From Erythrobacter sp. (GTDB lineage: Bacteria > Pseudomonadota > Alphaproteobacteria > Sphingomonadales > Sphingomonadaceae), in contig JASJDE010000025.1 in NCBI GenBank assembly GCA_030065195.1, positions 1 to 32,062 on the forward strand: a DNA stretch of 32,062 nucleotides, written 5' to 3'. Shown here in pieces: positions 18,828 to 26,965 of this stretch. The position numbers and the translations under genes were made by a program. Every line of letters starts with the position of its first letter. Within the stretch, counting starts at the first letter, position 1. Under the pieces are notes generated by a model. The model was not told the DNA's origin. It searched no databases and was given only the letters and a program-made list of their open reading frames with translations.

Positions 18828-20972
18828 GTGTCGCGGTTGGAGGATCAGTTGGAAGGCATCGCCATCGATAGCCTTTCCAGGTGCGTGGCGGAGATTGCCG
18901 CGCGCTATTCCTCCGCCGTGTCTCCAGCCGCATTCGCGCAGCTGCCCAAGAACGCCGACGGCCGGCTGCCTTGGCACCAGGCCGACGCGGCGCTTGAGCT
19001 CGCAGGCGTCAACTTCGACGCTTCGACCCGACGCAAACTGCCGGTCGAGGCGAGCCAATACCCGGCCCTGGTCGAGCTCGCCGAAGAGCAATTCGTCGTC
19101 GTGCTTGAGGCCAATGAGACCGACCTGCTTGTCTGGAAGCCGGATATCGAAGGCGAGATCTGGGTGCCTCGCGCCGAGATCGCCGAGGAATTCGCCGGGC
19201 GCCTCTATTCGGTTTTCGCCAATCCAGATCTCCAGCGCGAGGGCGAGGCCCCATGGCATGCCAAGGCGCGAGGTCACTGGTTCTGGGGCGAGTTGCGCAA
19301 AGAGCGCAAATCCTTCTGGCCGGTCATCCTCGCTTCAATGGTGATCAACATGCTGGCGGTCGCGCTGCCGCTGTTTACCATGAACGTCTACGACCGGGTC
19401 ATTCCCAACCGTGCAACCGAAACGCTGTGGGTGTTGGGCGCTGGCGTCGCGCTGGTTTTCGCGCTGGAGTTCGCACTGCGGCGCGGGCGGACGGCGGTGC
19501 TCGACCAGATCACCCGCCGGCTCGACTTGAAGCTTTCGCAGAAGATCTTCGGGAGGCTGTTGGCGACCCCGCTGCAGGAGCGGCAGGGTCACACCGGCTC
19601 GCTCGCCGCGCGTGTCTCCGAATACACGATCGTGCGAGATTTCTTCGCTTCCACGACCGTCGTTTTGATGATCGACGTGATGTTCCTGTTCGTGTTTGTT
19701 GGAGTGATCGCGATCATCGGTGGCTGGCTGGCGCTGATCCCGCTGGGGATCATCATCGCGATGCTGATCGCCGGGTACTTCCTGCAACGCAAGGTAACCG
19801 ACGCCGCGCAAGACGCTCAGGCGGATTACGGTTTGCAACAGACCTTGCTGGTGGAATCTCTCGCAGGCATGGAAACGCTCAAGAGCATGGGCGGCGAAGG
19901 CGGCGCACTAGGCCGTTGGTATCGCCTTGCCGATGCGGGCGCGCATTCGCAGGAACGGTTGCGCAACATCAACTCAGTCGCCGTCGGCCTGGCGCAGACA
20001 TTCCAGCAGGTTTCGACCGTCTCGCTGATCATCGGCGGCTATTACCTGTTCGCGGCAGGCGAAATCTCGATGGGGGCAATCATCGCGATTGTCATGCTTG
20101 CGTCCCGTTCGCTCGCGCCCGCCGGGCAGATTGCATTCGTCCTGACGCGCGGACGGCAAGCCAATGAGATGCTAGCGAGCATCGAGCGCCTGTTCGAAGC
20201 CAGCGACGAGCGACAGAAGGGCGGCTCGCTCGCCCCCGCCACGATCAGTCGGCCACTCCTTTCGCTCAAGGATGTGCGCTTTTCCTACCCTGAGGCCGGC
20301 CAGCCAGCGCTCGACGACATCAATCTCGAAATCAAACCGGGCGAGCGCATCGCAATTGTCGGTCGCGTCGCATCCGGCAAGTCGACGCTGGGACGCGTTC
20401 TATGCGGTCTCTACGAACCGAGCGAAGGCACGGTGCTGGTCGATGGGCTCGACGCCAGCCAGTATCGCCCCGAACAGGTGCGCGACGCACTCCGCTTTGT
20501 CGGGCAGGATGCGGACCTGTTTTCCGGTTCGATCCGCGACAATCTCTCGCTCGGTCGTCGCGACGCGACCGACGAGCGCATGCTCGCGGCGTTGCGGCAA
20601 ACCGGGGCCGACCAGTTCCTGACGAGCGAGAGCGGCGGTTTCGAACGGCCAGTTGGCGAAGGTGGTCGACGACTATCGGGAGGCCAGCGTTCCTTCCTGG
20701 CCTTGACCCGCGCGCTGGTAACGCCGTTCGAATTGCTGTTCCTCGACGAACCGACAGGAGCGATGGACAGCCAGACAGAAAGGCTCTTTGCTGACAAGCT
20801 GGCAGGTGCGTTGTCCGACCATCAGACTCTGGTGATCGCCACGCATCGCCCTGCCCTGTTTGCACTGTGCGATCGGTTGATCGTGCTCAGCAAGGGCCGA
20901 ATCGCCGCCGACGGGCCGATCAAGCAGGTGCTGGAAAGCGCCGGGACGCCGATCGAGGGGATGACGCGATGA
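18828..20972 (+). CDS. Type I secretion permease/ATPase with C39-like domain (LapB/LssB type)
   Basis: A 714-residue inner-membrane exporter for the adhesin. Residues about 1-135 resemble a C39 peptidase domain but lack a catalytic His (VVVLE replaces the usual H.VVL), so it is a substrate-docking C39-like domain. Transmembrane helices span about 165-430, including FWPVILASMVINMLAVALPL and the FRLLATPLQERQGHTGSL-type coupling region. The ATPase has Walker A GRVASGKST (512-520), a Q-loop in FVGQDADLFSGS, signature LSGGQ (616-620), Walker B LLFLDEP with D640/E641, and H-loop H673. The order tolC-ABC-(hydrolase)-hlyD fits a dedicated export system. Its stop overlaps the next start as ATGA, implying coupled translation. 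Confidence 0.95.
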   Translation: MSRLEDQLEGIAIDSLSRCVAEIAARYSSAVSPAAFAQLPKNADGRLPWHQADAALELAGVNFDASTRRKLPVEASQYPALVELAEEQFVVVLEANETDLLVWKPDIEGEIWVPRAEIAEEFAGRLYSVFANPDLQREGEAPWHAKARGHWFWGELRKERKSFWPVILASMVINMLAVALPLFTMNVYDRVIPNRATETLWVLGAGVALVFALEFALRRGRTAVLDQITRRLDLKLSQKIFGRLLATPLQERQGHTGSLAARVSEYTIVRDFFASTTVVLMIDVMFLFVFVGVIAIIGGWLALIPLGIIIAMLIAGYFLQRKVTDAAQDAQADYGLQQTLLVESLAGMETLKSMGGEGGALGRWYRLADAGAHSQERLRNINSVAVGLAQTFQQVSTVSLIIGGYYLFAAGEISMGAIIAIVMLASRSLAPAGQIAFVLTRGRQANEMLASIERLFEASDERQKGGSLAPATISRPLLSLKDVRFSYPEAGQPALDDINLEIKPGERIAIVGRVASGKSTLGRVLCGLYEPSEGTVLVDGLDASQYRPEQVRDALRFVGQDADLFSGSIRDNLSLGRRDATDERMLAALRQTGADQFLTSESGGFERPVGEGGRRLSGGQRSFLALTRALVTPFELLFLDEPTGAMDSQTERLFADKLAGALSDHQTLVIATHRPALFALCDRLIVLSKGRIAADGPIKQVLESAGTPIEGMTR

Positions 20973-21991
20973 AGCGCATGAAGGAACTCTTCGCCCGGTC
21001 CGTCGTGCTGCTGCCGATTGTCGCAATTGCGGCTTCACCGTCACTGCCCGCCATCGAAGCCTCCTACGCGGCCGAACTTGGCGCGACTTTGCCCGAGTTA
21101 CAGCGCGAACTGGCCGATATGTCGACCGGACAGGATCAGGAATTGATGCTTGCCGGAACCGACGCACAGTCGCGCAACGCCCTGATCCCCTTGGTCGGGG
21201 GCACCCATACCGGCCTGAGTGCATACAGTCCGTTCTCGTCAGGATCCGACACCTATTCGACTGCGCTCAAATGCATGACACAAGCGGTCTACTACGAGGC
21301 TGCGAACGAAACTGAAACCGGCAAGCGCGCGGTCGCACAGGTGGTGATGAATCGAATGCGCCACCCGGCCTATCCCAATTCGGTCTGCGGAGTGATCTAC
21401 CAGGGTGTCAATGCGCGGGTCTGCCAGTTCAGCTTCACTTGCGATGGCGCCCTGCTGCGCAAGCCCTTGCAAAGGCAATGGAGCGAGTCACTGCAGGTTG
21501 CCGAAGACGCGCTGGCAGGCAAACAGCTGCCCGATGTCGGCACGGCAACGCACTATCATGCGGACTACGTGGTGCCCAAATGGGCATTCACGCTGGAGAA
21601 GCTCAAGGTCATCGGCACGCATATCTTCTATCGCTTTCCCGGACGCGCCGGCCGCAGCGCCGCATTCCAGGCACGTTGGTCGCAATCCGAACGGATCCCG
21701 CAAATCAACTGGGCACGATTCGATCCCGATGAGGACTTGATCGAGGAACTGGCTGTAATCGAGGAGGAACCTTTCGTTCCGGGACTCACCGTCACCGCCG
21801 ATCCAACCGATCGCCATGCGCCCGCCGATGTCGGCGGGCGGCTCGATACCACCAAGCAATGGCGGCTAAGCATCCCCGATCCGGTCAACCAAGGCGGCAG
21901 CTACGCTGCGACCGTGAACGAGCAAGGCGAGACTCCCGAGTCCTCGGCATCCGTTCGGGATGAGACTTCGGAAGCGGAGGTCGGGTCATGA
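20969..21991 (+). CDS. SleB/CwlJ-family cell wall hydrolase embedded in the secretion operon
   Basis: A 340-residue envelope protein. Residues about 11-23 form a hydrophobic signal or anchor. Residues 100-225 match the SleB-like hydrolase fold: ALKCMTQAVYYEAANETE with the predicted catalytic Glu110, AQVVMNRMRHPAYPNSVCGV, CQFSFTCDG, and a late GTATHYHADYVVPKW block. Four cysteines (102, 140, 152, 158) could form disulfides. The C-terminal tail (about 235-340) is acidic and low-complexity. The family cleaves peptidoglycan (lytic transglycosylase or amidase activity has been assigned to different members). It overlaps both the ABC gene and the hlyD-type gene by ATGA, so it is co-translated with the exporter. 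I infer it opens or remodels the wall for exporter assembly; that role is not shown by sequence. Confidence 0.88.
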   Translation: MKRMKELFARSVVLLPIVAIAASPSLPAIEASYAAELGATLPELQRELADMSTGQDQELMLAGTDAQSRNALIPLVGGTHTGLSAYSPFSSGSDTYSTALKCMTQAVYYEAANETETGKRAVAQVVMNRMRHPAYPNSVCGVIYQGVNARVCQFSFTCDGALLRKPLQRQWSESLQVAEDALAGKQLPDVGTATHYHADYVVPKWAFTLEKLKVIGTHIFYRFPGRAGRSAAFQARWSQSERIPQINWARFDPDEDLIEELAVIEEEPFVPGLTVTADPTDRHAPADVGGRLDTTKQWRLSIPDPVNQGGSYAATVNEQGETPESSASVRDETSEAEVGS

Positions 21992-23253
21992 ACGTGCTTG
22001 GTTGGTGGGATGCGATGGATGCACCTCGCAAGCTGATCGTTACCTCGGCGGTCGGACTTGCGTTATTGCTTTCCTGGTCGGCTTTCGCACAAGTCGACAG
22101 CATCACTCGCGGCACGGGCAAGGTCATCCCGACCAGCAAGGCGCAGCTCGTGCAGCCGGCCGAGCCTGCCGTGATCGACGAAATCCTCGTGCGCGGCGGT
22201 CAATCGGTCAAGAAGGGCCAGTTGCTTGTGCGGCTCGACGATGCGCAATCCGCTTCGGAACTGGGTCAGTTGCAGACCGAAAACGAACGTCTCGCAGTAC
22301 GTGCAAGACGGTTGCAGCAGGAAGCTTCGGGCGGATCGTTGGGCTGCGAGGAAGGTTCCGTTTGCGCCGAGGAACGCCGACTGCAGCAAGCGCGAGTTTC
22401 TGCGGCCCGTGCGCGCGAGCGCTCGCTCGCCGCCGTAATCGAACAGCGCCGCCGCGACCAGCGGGAGGCGGAAGCGACGATTGCGTCTCTCGGCGACAGC
22501 GAAAGACTGGCGCGCGAACAGGTACAAATGCTCGAGCCGCTGGCCGCGCAGGGCATCGTCCCACGCACCGAGTTGCTCACCGCGCAGCGCGATCTTGTCG
22601 ATGTGCAGGGTCGCTTGTCGGCAGCGCGGCAGGCATCGGGCCGGGCAGCGGCTGCGATCCGGCAAGCGCAGGCCGATCTCAATTCCGCGCGGCTCGATTT
22701 CCGGCAGCAGGCCTTGAACGAGCGCAGCGAAGTCGCGACCCGGATCGCGGTCAATGAGGAGACCATTCGCGGCGCCGAAGCGCGCCAGCAGCGCAACGAA
22801 TTGCGTGCACCCGCCGACGGTATCGTCAACGACGTGCAGATCACCACCGAGGGCGGGTTCGTCAACGCCGGCGAGATGATCATGCAGGTGGTGCCCGTGG
22901 GCGACAAATTGCTGGTCGAAGCGCGCGTCGCTCCAAGCGACATCGCCTTCATCAAGGTCGGCGATCCGGCCAATGTGAAGGTCACCGCCTATGACTTTTC
23001 GATCTATGGCGGACTTGAAGGTATCGTTCAGCAGGTATCCGCCGACAGCGTTTTCGACGAGGTTGAACGCGAAGCGTATTACACCGTGCTGATCGAAACC
23101 GACGAAGCGTTCATTACCCGCAACGGGCAGACATTCCCGATCGTGCCGGGCATGATCTGCGATGTCGAAATCTTGACCGGTCGCCGCACGATTCTGAGCT
23201 ACTTGCTGAAGCCAGTCTCAAAGGCATTCGACCGGGCACTGACGGAGCGCTAG
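21988..23253 (+). CDS. HlyD-family membrane fusion protein (LapC-like)
   Basis: A 421-residue periplasmic adaptor joining the ABC exporter to the TolC-type channel. A short cytoplasmic N-terminus is followed by one transmembrane helix (about 16-35). Then come the first lipoyl half-motif (GTGKVIPTS...IDEILVRGGQSVKKGQLLVRLDD), a long Arg/Gln/Glu-rich coiled-coil hairpin (about 88-270), the second lipoyl half (LRAPADGIVNDVQITTEGGFV) and a C-terminal beta domain ending in FPIVPGMICDVEILTGRRTILSYLLKP, typical of HlyD. Unusually, the first coiled-coil arm carries a Gly-rich insert with Cys120 and Cys126. The start overlaps the hydrolase stop as ATGA. It is the last gene of the export cluster and faces the protease gene convergently. 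Confidence 0.95.
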   Translation: MNVLGWWDAMDAPRKLIVTSAVGLALLLSWSAFAQVDSITRGTGKVIPTSKAQLVQPAEPAVIDEILVRGGQSVKKGQLLVRLDDAQSASELGQLQTENERLAVRARRLQQEASGGSLGCEEGSVCAEERRLQQARVSAARARERSLAAVIEQRRRDQREAEATIASLGDSERLAREQVQMLEPLAAQGIVPRTELLTAQRDLVDVQGRLSAARQASGRAAAAIRQAQADLNSARLDFRQQALNERSEVATRIAVNEETIRGAEARQQRNELRAPADGIVNDVQITTEGGFVNAGEMIMQVVPVGDKLLVEARVAPSDIAFIKVGDPANVKVTAYDFSIYGGLEGIVQQVSADSVFDEVEREAYYTVLIETDEAFITRNGQTFPIVPGMICDVEILTGRRTILSYLLKPVSKAFDRALTER

Positions 23254-23277
23254 ATCGCTCGGGCGGGACTCTTCGGC

Positions 23278-24216
23278 TCAGTAGCCGTGAAGCCAAGCCT
23301 GGTCGCCGCTGAAACTCAAGACCGGATTGTAGTCGTGCGACCGTGCGCCATCGAGCAGCATGTCCGTGGCATTGTCTAGTACGACGTAGCGATCGCCCAA
23401 CCTTACCACCAGCAAGGCGTGATCCGCACGGCGAACTGTATCGCGCGCGATCGTCAGGTACATGTCGGACTTCGGAACGCCTGCGGCCGCGAGCAATTGC
23501 ATCTTGGCCAATGCAATATCTTCGCAGTCGCCTTTGCCCAACATCAGTGTGAGTCGCGCTCCGGCCCAATAGTCCGCCTGGCCGTAAAGTTCGCGATCTT
23601 CCACATAGCGGACTTCGCGGTTGACCCAACGATTGACCGCAGCGACGAACTCTTCGCTGGCTGCCGCCACATCAAGATCGGCCAAATGCCGGCGGTTCGA
23701 TAGCTTCTCCGATTGCACGCGGCGCCAATCCCTGTCGAAATTAGTTTTCCCGATCCGCACGCGTTTCGATGCAAGAAAATCGTCGCTGGCATCGGCCTCT
23801 GCAGAATACGGAGCCGTTGCAAGTCCGGGCGCAGACGTCGCGGTCGCGCAGTAGCGCGCGCCCGACGCGGCCGGCTGAAGCGGCTCAAGCGCTACAGCAG
23901 GCGGCGCGAGCGCCACAGCGTTCGCGGCCTGGTTCTGTTGTATCCGCATCCGTTCGAGCGCGCTCATTTCTCCACCCAGAATCGCAGCGCTCTTCGACGC
24001 GCGAACGCTTGTGGGTGCGGCGCTCCTCGCAATCACCGGGGAGTCGCTTGCCTCAATATCGGCGCAGGCCGTCCGCACCGCCGCGCTAGCTACCGCGGGC
24101 TGCACGGCAGCTCCGAACGCTTGAGCATGCGCCTGAACGGGCATGAACGCGGAGCCCACGGCCAAACTGGCAAGTCCCGCACGGACTGTGGAATTGATGA
24201 GACGCTTCCCTCGCAT
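23278..24216 (-). CDS. lapG: Periplasmic LapG-like transglutaminase-type cysteine protease (BTLCP family)
   Basis: A 312-residue protease predicted to cut the adhesin at its PAAG site and release it from the surface. The signal peptide is MRGKRLINSTVRAGLASL through AHAQ. A long Ala/Pro-rich linker (about 28-125) precedes the catalytic domain. The triad is Cys231 in KGDCEDIA, His266 in RADHALLVV and Asp281 in VVLDNATD; the C-to-H spacing of 35 equals the one I recall for LapG. The acidic residues after Cys (ED) match the calcium-binding pair of LapG. It is convergent with the hlyD-type gene, 24 bases away. In Pseudomonas the protease is held in check by the c-di-GMP receptor LapD, which is not encoded here. 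ATG 24216 is chosen for the signal peptide; GTG 24234 is also open. Neither has a strong ribosome site. Confidence 0.85.
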   Translation of the reverse strand: MRGKRLINSTVRAGLASLAVGSAFMPVQAHAQAFGAAVQPAVASAAVRTACADIEASDSPVIARSAAPTSVRASKSAAILGGEMSALERMRIQQNQAANAVALAPPAVALEPLQPAASGARYCATATSAPGLATAPYSAEADASDDFLASKRVRIGKTNFDRDWRRVQSEKLSNRRHLADLDVAAASEEFVAAVNRWVNREVRYVEDRELYGQADYWAGARLTLMLGKGDCEDIALAKMQLLAAAGVPKSDMYLTIARDTVRRADHALLVVRLGDRYVVLDNATDMLLDGARSHDYNPVLSFSGDQAWLHGY

Positions 24217-24492
24217 GCCGCGGGCTTCGCACACGGCCAGCCAAGGATGAGTTCGTAGATAGGGTTAATCTCGCGGAAACGAAAACGGGCTGCCGCCGGC
24301 AGGATCTTGCCACTCTTGCCGCTGCTGAGCGCCCGGCCCAAACATCGCCCGAAAGGGCTTCCGGATGAGAATTTCAGGCGCGTCGAAGTCCATAGGGTGC
24401 GGCGCAATCGGGCATCGCCTCGCCTCCATCCGCCCGACCATTGCGCCATACTTGTCTGAACTTATCGCTTGCACGATCCGAGACAGGATTCA
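24217..24492. other. Intergenic region between the protease gene and tRNA-Thr
   Basis: It should hold the promoter of the minus-strand protease gene, but no clear sigma-70 elements are visible. A minus-strand open frame of 69 codons (24265-24474, GTG start) crosses it. It lacks a convincing ribosome site and any recognisable domain, so I do not call it a gene. Confidence 0.4.
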
Positions 24493-24568
24493 TGGTGCCG
24501 CTTACGTGACTCGAACACGTGACCCCATCATTACGAATGATGTGCTCTACCAACTGAGCTAAAGCGGC
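24493..24568 (-). tRNA. tRNA-Thr (anticodon CGT)
   Basis: Read on the minus strand, the acceptor arms GCCGCTT (24568-24562) and AAGCGGC pair fully, followed by discriminator A and an encoded CCA (24495-24493). The D-arm GCTCAGTTGGTAGAGC, anticodon stem CATCA/TGATG with loop TTCGTAA (anticodon CGT, reading ACG), and T-arm with GTTCGAG are all present. Length is 76 including CCA. Confidence 0.97.
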
Positions 24569-24618
24569 AACCCTGAATGCAAGCGAGGCGAAAAGACCCG
24601 CCTGTGCAAGATCGTATG

Positions 24619-24692
24619 TGGAGGCCCGAGCCGGAATCGAACCGGCGTGCAAGGATTTGCAGTCCTCTGCGTAACCACTCCGCCATCGGGCC
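24619..24692 (-). tRNA. tRNA-Cys (anticodon GCA)
   Basis: On the minus strand, GGCCCGA (from 24692) pairs with TCGGGCC near the 3' end, followed by discriminator T (U73, typical of Cys tRNAs) and an encoded CCA (24621-24619). The anticodon loop contains GCA within CTGCAAA, and the T-loop reads GGTTCGATTCC. It lies 50 bases upstream of tRNA-Thr in the same orientation, so the two are probably co-transcribed. Confidence 0.97.
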
Positions 24693-24866
24693 GAGCCGTC
24701 CACCATAGTGAACGGAGCGCGGGAACTAGCGATTCGTCGCGACAAAGGCAATGCAGCAATCGCAGGGCTGCAAAATGCGCCGCATCAAATCGAAACACTT
24801 CGCAAAAACGCTAGCTTACGCAACGTCAGTCTGGACCGGCCCGCACTGGGAGGGCAGAGGACGGCC

Positions 24867-25646
24867 ATGACGATTGCCAGCCTCCTTGAACCGGTCACCG
24901 GACAGCCCGGCCCGGCCCGCCTCGATCATGCCGACGAATGGATGCAAGGACGTACTTTGTACGGCGGGGCTTCCGCTCTGGTCGCCTATACGATGGCGAC
25001 CCGGGCTTTCACCGGCCTTCCTTCGCTCAGGGCGGCGCAGATCGGGTTTGTCGCTCCGGTCGGCGAAGAAATCGAGCTTTCCGCTGAAATCGTCCGCCAA
25101 GGCCGCAATGTTACTCAGGTGCGCAGCGAAATCCTGTCTGGTGGAAAGACCGCGCTAACCGCGTTCTGGCTGTTTGGCACGGGGCGCGATCCCAACGCGG
25201 AGCGCATGTCGGACAGGCCGAGGGACTGGCCCGGCGATCCCGATGACAATGCGGTCGCAATGCGCGGCGAAGGCCCGTCATTTATTCAGAACAACTTTGA
25301 AGTCCGATTCGGGCAGGCCAAAGGCGAAGATCATGGCGCGACGATCCGCCGCTGGGCGCGACTGACCGAAGATCACTCGCTCGATCCGGTCGGCAAGCTC
25401 GTTCTGATGGGCGATGTCATGCCGCCCGGTGCGATGCGGATCATGCGACGGTTGGGACCTATTAGCTCGATAAACTGGTCGTTCAACGTGCTGGATCCGG
25501 AAACGCAATCCGATGGCGGCTGGTACCTTGCCGAGAATGCCAGCCAGCATGCCGATGCAGGCTATTCTTCGGAGCGCCTCAGAATGTGGGACCGGCAAGG
25601 CCGCCAAGTGCTCGACGGCCTGCAATGTGTAGCCGTGTTTGGTTAG
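24867..25646 (+). CDS. Acyl-CoA thioesterase-like protein (TesB/4HBT_3 superfamily, double hotdog)
   Basis: A 259-residue cytoplasmic protein likely to hydrolyse acyl-CoA thioesters. The N-terminal hotdog half has YGGASALVAYTMATRAF and the strand RAAQIGFVAPVGEEIELSAE. The C-terminal half contains LVLMGDVMPPGAMR, where the Asp corresponds to the active-site Asp of TesB-like enzymes, and ends with the strand GWYLAENASQHADAGY and MWDRQGRQVL. ATG 24867 is preceded by AGAGGA; the open frame continues upstream to 24708, which would run towards the tRNA-Cys gene and has no ribosome site. It is convergent with the enoyl-CoA hydratase gene nine bases away, so both may act on acyl-CoA pools. The physiological substrate cannot be read from the sequence. 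Confidence 0.85.
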   Translation: MTIASLLEPVTGQPGPARLDHADEWMQGRTLYGGASALVAYTMATRAFTGLPSLRAAQIGFVAPVGEEIELSAEIVRQGRNVTQVRSEILSGGKTALTAFWLFGTGRDPNAERMSDRPRDWPGDPDDNAVAMRGEGPSFIQNNFEVRFGQAKGEDHGATIRRWARLTEDHSLDPVGKLVLMGDVMPPGAMRIMRRLGPISSINWSFNVLDPETQSDGGWYLAENASQHADAGYSSERLRMWDRQGRQVLDGLQCVAVFG

Positions 25647-25655
25647 CGTTGGCGC

Positions 25656-26456
25656 CTAGACGTCCTCGAATTTCGGGGCGCGCTTCTGCATGCCGGCCAT
25701 CACCGCTTCGACCTGGTTCTTGGTGCGCATGATCGCATGCTGCTCAATGCTTTCCTCCAGCAGGATCGCATCCGTGCCACGTTCGACCATGCCAGCCTGG
25801 AGACGCTTTGCAGCGCGGATTGCGTGGGGATTGCGATTGGCGATCTCCGACGCGATCATGGTCGCACGCGCCACCGGCTCACCGTCCACGTGGGTCGCCA
25901 AGCCCAATTCCTGCGCCTCGGCACCGGAAAATTCCCGGTTGGTGTAGATGAGTTCGCGCAGCACATCGTCGCGCACCAGCCCGCGCCACAAGGCATAGCC
26001 CCCCATATCCGGCACGAGCCCCCATTTGAGCTCCATGATCGCCATTCGGGTTTCGGGATGCACGACGCGAATGTCGGCCCCGCTCGCGATCTGCAGGCCG
26101 CCGCCGAAACACACGCCATGGACTGCGGCTATCACCGGCACCGGCAATTTGCGCCACAGCATCGCCACCTGCTGGAATTTGTTCGCATTGCCATAAGTCC
26201 GCTCTGTCAGTTCCGGTTCGTCCGGGCTTGGAGTGCGGCTGAAACTTGCAGTGTCGAGGCCGGCACAGAATGCCCGACCTTCGCCCGAGAGGACAACCGC
26301 GCGCAATCCATCCATCTTGTGAAGGGCGCTTCCCGCTTCGATGATCCGTTCAAACATTTCGGGATCGAGCGCGTTCATCTTGTCGCCGCGCGTCAGGCGG
26401 ACCTGAGCAACGCCGTCCTCGCCCAAATCGATCGAAACCCTGTCATTCGGCTGCAT
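25656..26456 (-). CDS. Enoyl-CoA hydratase/isomerase (crotonase) family protein
   Basis: A 266-residue protein that probably hydrates 2-enoyl-CoA or handles a related acyl-CoA. The two oxyanion-hole segments are AFCAGLD (62-68) and CFGGGL (116-121). Both catalytic glutamates of classical hydratases appear conserved: Glu142 in MELKWGLVPDMGG and Glu168, 15 residues after the GG, at the position of rat Glu164. The C-terminal helices end in AGMQKRAPKFEDV. The usual ALNA-type substrate motif reads MNALDPEMF here. AGGGAAG lies eight bases before ATG 26456; the frame is open much further upstream but overlaps no conserved sequence. A pathway (fatty acid oxidation, PHA precursor supply or amino acid catabolism) cannot be chosen. 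Confidence 0.9.
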   Translation of the reverse strand: MQPNDRVSIDLGEDGVAQVRLTRGDKMNALDPEMFERIIEAGSALHKMDGLRAVVLSGEGRAFCAGLDTASFSRTPSPDEPELTERTYGNANKFQQVAMLWRKLPVPVIAAVHGVCFGGGLQIASGADIRVVHPETRMAIMELKWGLVPDMGGYALWRGLVRDDVLRELIYTNREFSGAEAQELGLATHVDGEPVARATMIASEIANRNPHAIRAAKRLQAGMVERGTDAILLEESIEQHAIMRTKNQVEAVMAGMQKRAPKFEDV

Positions 26457-26569
26457 GAATACGGCTTCCCTAGTGATTGTTGTCCTGAGTAGCCGCCGAA
26501 GGTGGCCTATGCGGTAGGACAAGTCCATATCGAACTCGCGTCGGCGCAGAGCCGTTTGGCCGCAGTAAC

Positions 26570-26965
26570 TCAGTCGGCGGATCCGGAATCGAAAGCAAAT
26601 GCGCTTGGTCCGGGCGGCGTATCGAGGAGATAGCCCCCTTCCGGGTGTGTCGCCAGGATGCGAGACAGACCGAACGGGGCGAGTTTGGCTCTTACCCTGG
26701 CAACGTGAACCGCAACGCTGTTGGTCTCCGGCTCGAAGGTAATGCGCCACACATCGGCGAGCAATTGCCGTTTGGTCATCGCCTTGCCTGGTTGCTCAGC
26801 CAGCCGCCAAAGCAATTCAAACTCGCGCGGATGCAGGCCGAGCCATTTATCCTCAACGCGGCCATCACGGTGAAAGAGGTCGAGCGTTACATCGCCGGCT
26901 TCGCGGAAGCGAGGTATCAGCGTATCGCTGTCCGGAAAGATGTTCGTGGCTGCGGTCGAGTTCAC
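26570..26965 (-). CDS. Winged-helix DNA-binding protein, OmpR/PhoB effector domain without receiver
   Basis: A 131-residue likely transcription factor. Residues about 25-116 form a Trans_reg_C winged helix: LGLHPREFELLWRLAEQPG, MTKRQLLADVWRITFEPETN, VAVHVARVRAKL (recognition helix) and ILATHPEGGYLLD (wing). There is no receiver domain, so it is not a standard response regulator; the first 25 residues are too short for one. GTG 26965 is preceded by a run of G and overlaps the stop of the JAB gene as GTGA, so it is co-translated with it. A longer open frame reaching 27100 would run through the JAB gene and is unlikely. Target genes are unknown. Confidence 0.85.
   Translation of the reverse strand: MNSTAATNIFPDSDTLIPRFREAGDVTLDLFHRDGRVEDKWLGLHPREFELLWRLAEQPGKAMTKRQLLADVWRITFEPETNSVAVHVARVRAKLAPFGLSRILATHPEGGYLLDTPPGPSAFAFDSGSAD

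Noticed and set aside
23274..23287. Small hairpin CGGCT-CAGT-AGCCG between the convergent hlyD-type and protease genes as a terminator
   Set aside because: The stem is only five pairs, overlaps the protease coding end, and lacks a T-tract on either strand.
24265..24474. A 69-codon minus-strand open frame between the protease gene and tRNA-Thr
   Set aside because: It needs a GTG start without a ribosome site, shows no clear codon bias and has no family I recognise. It remains possible but unsupported.
24493..24692. The tRNA pair as an integration site of a mobile element
   Set aside because: No integrase, no direct repeat of a tRNA 3' end and no foreign-looking genes nearby.
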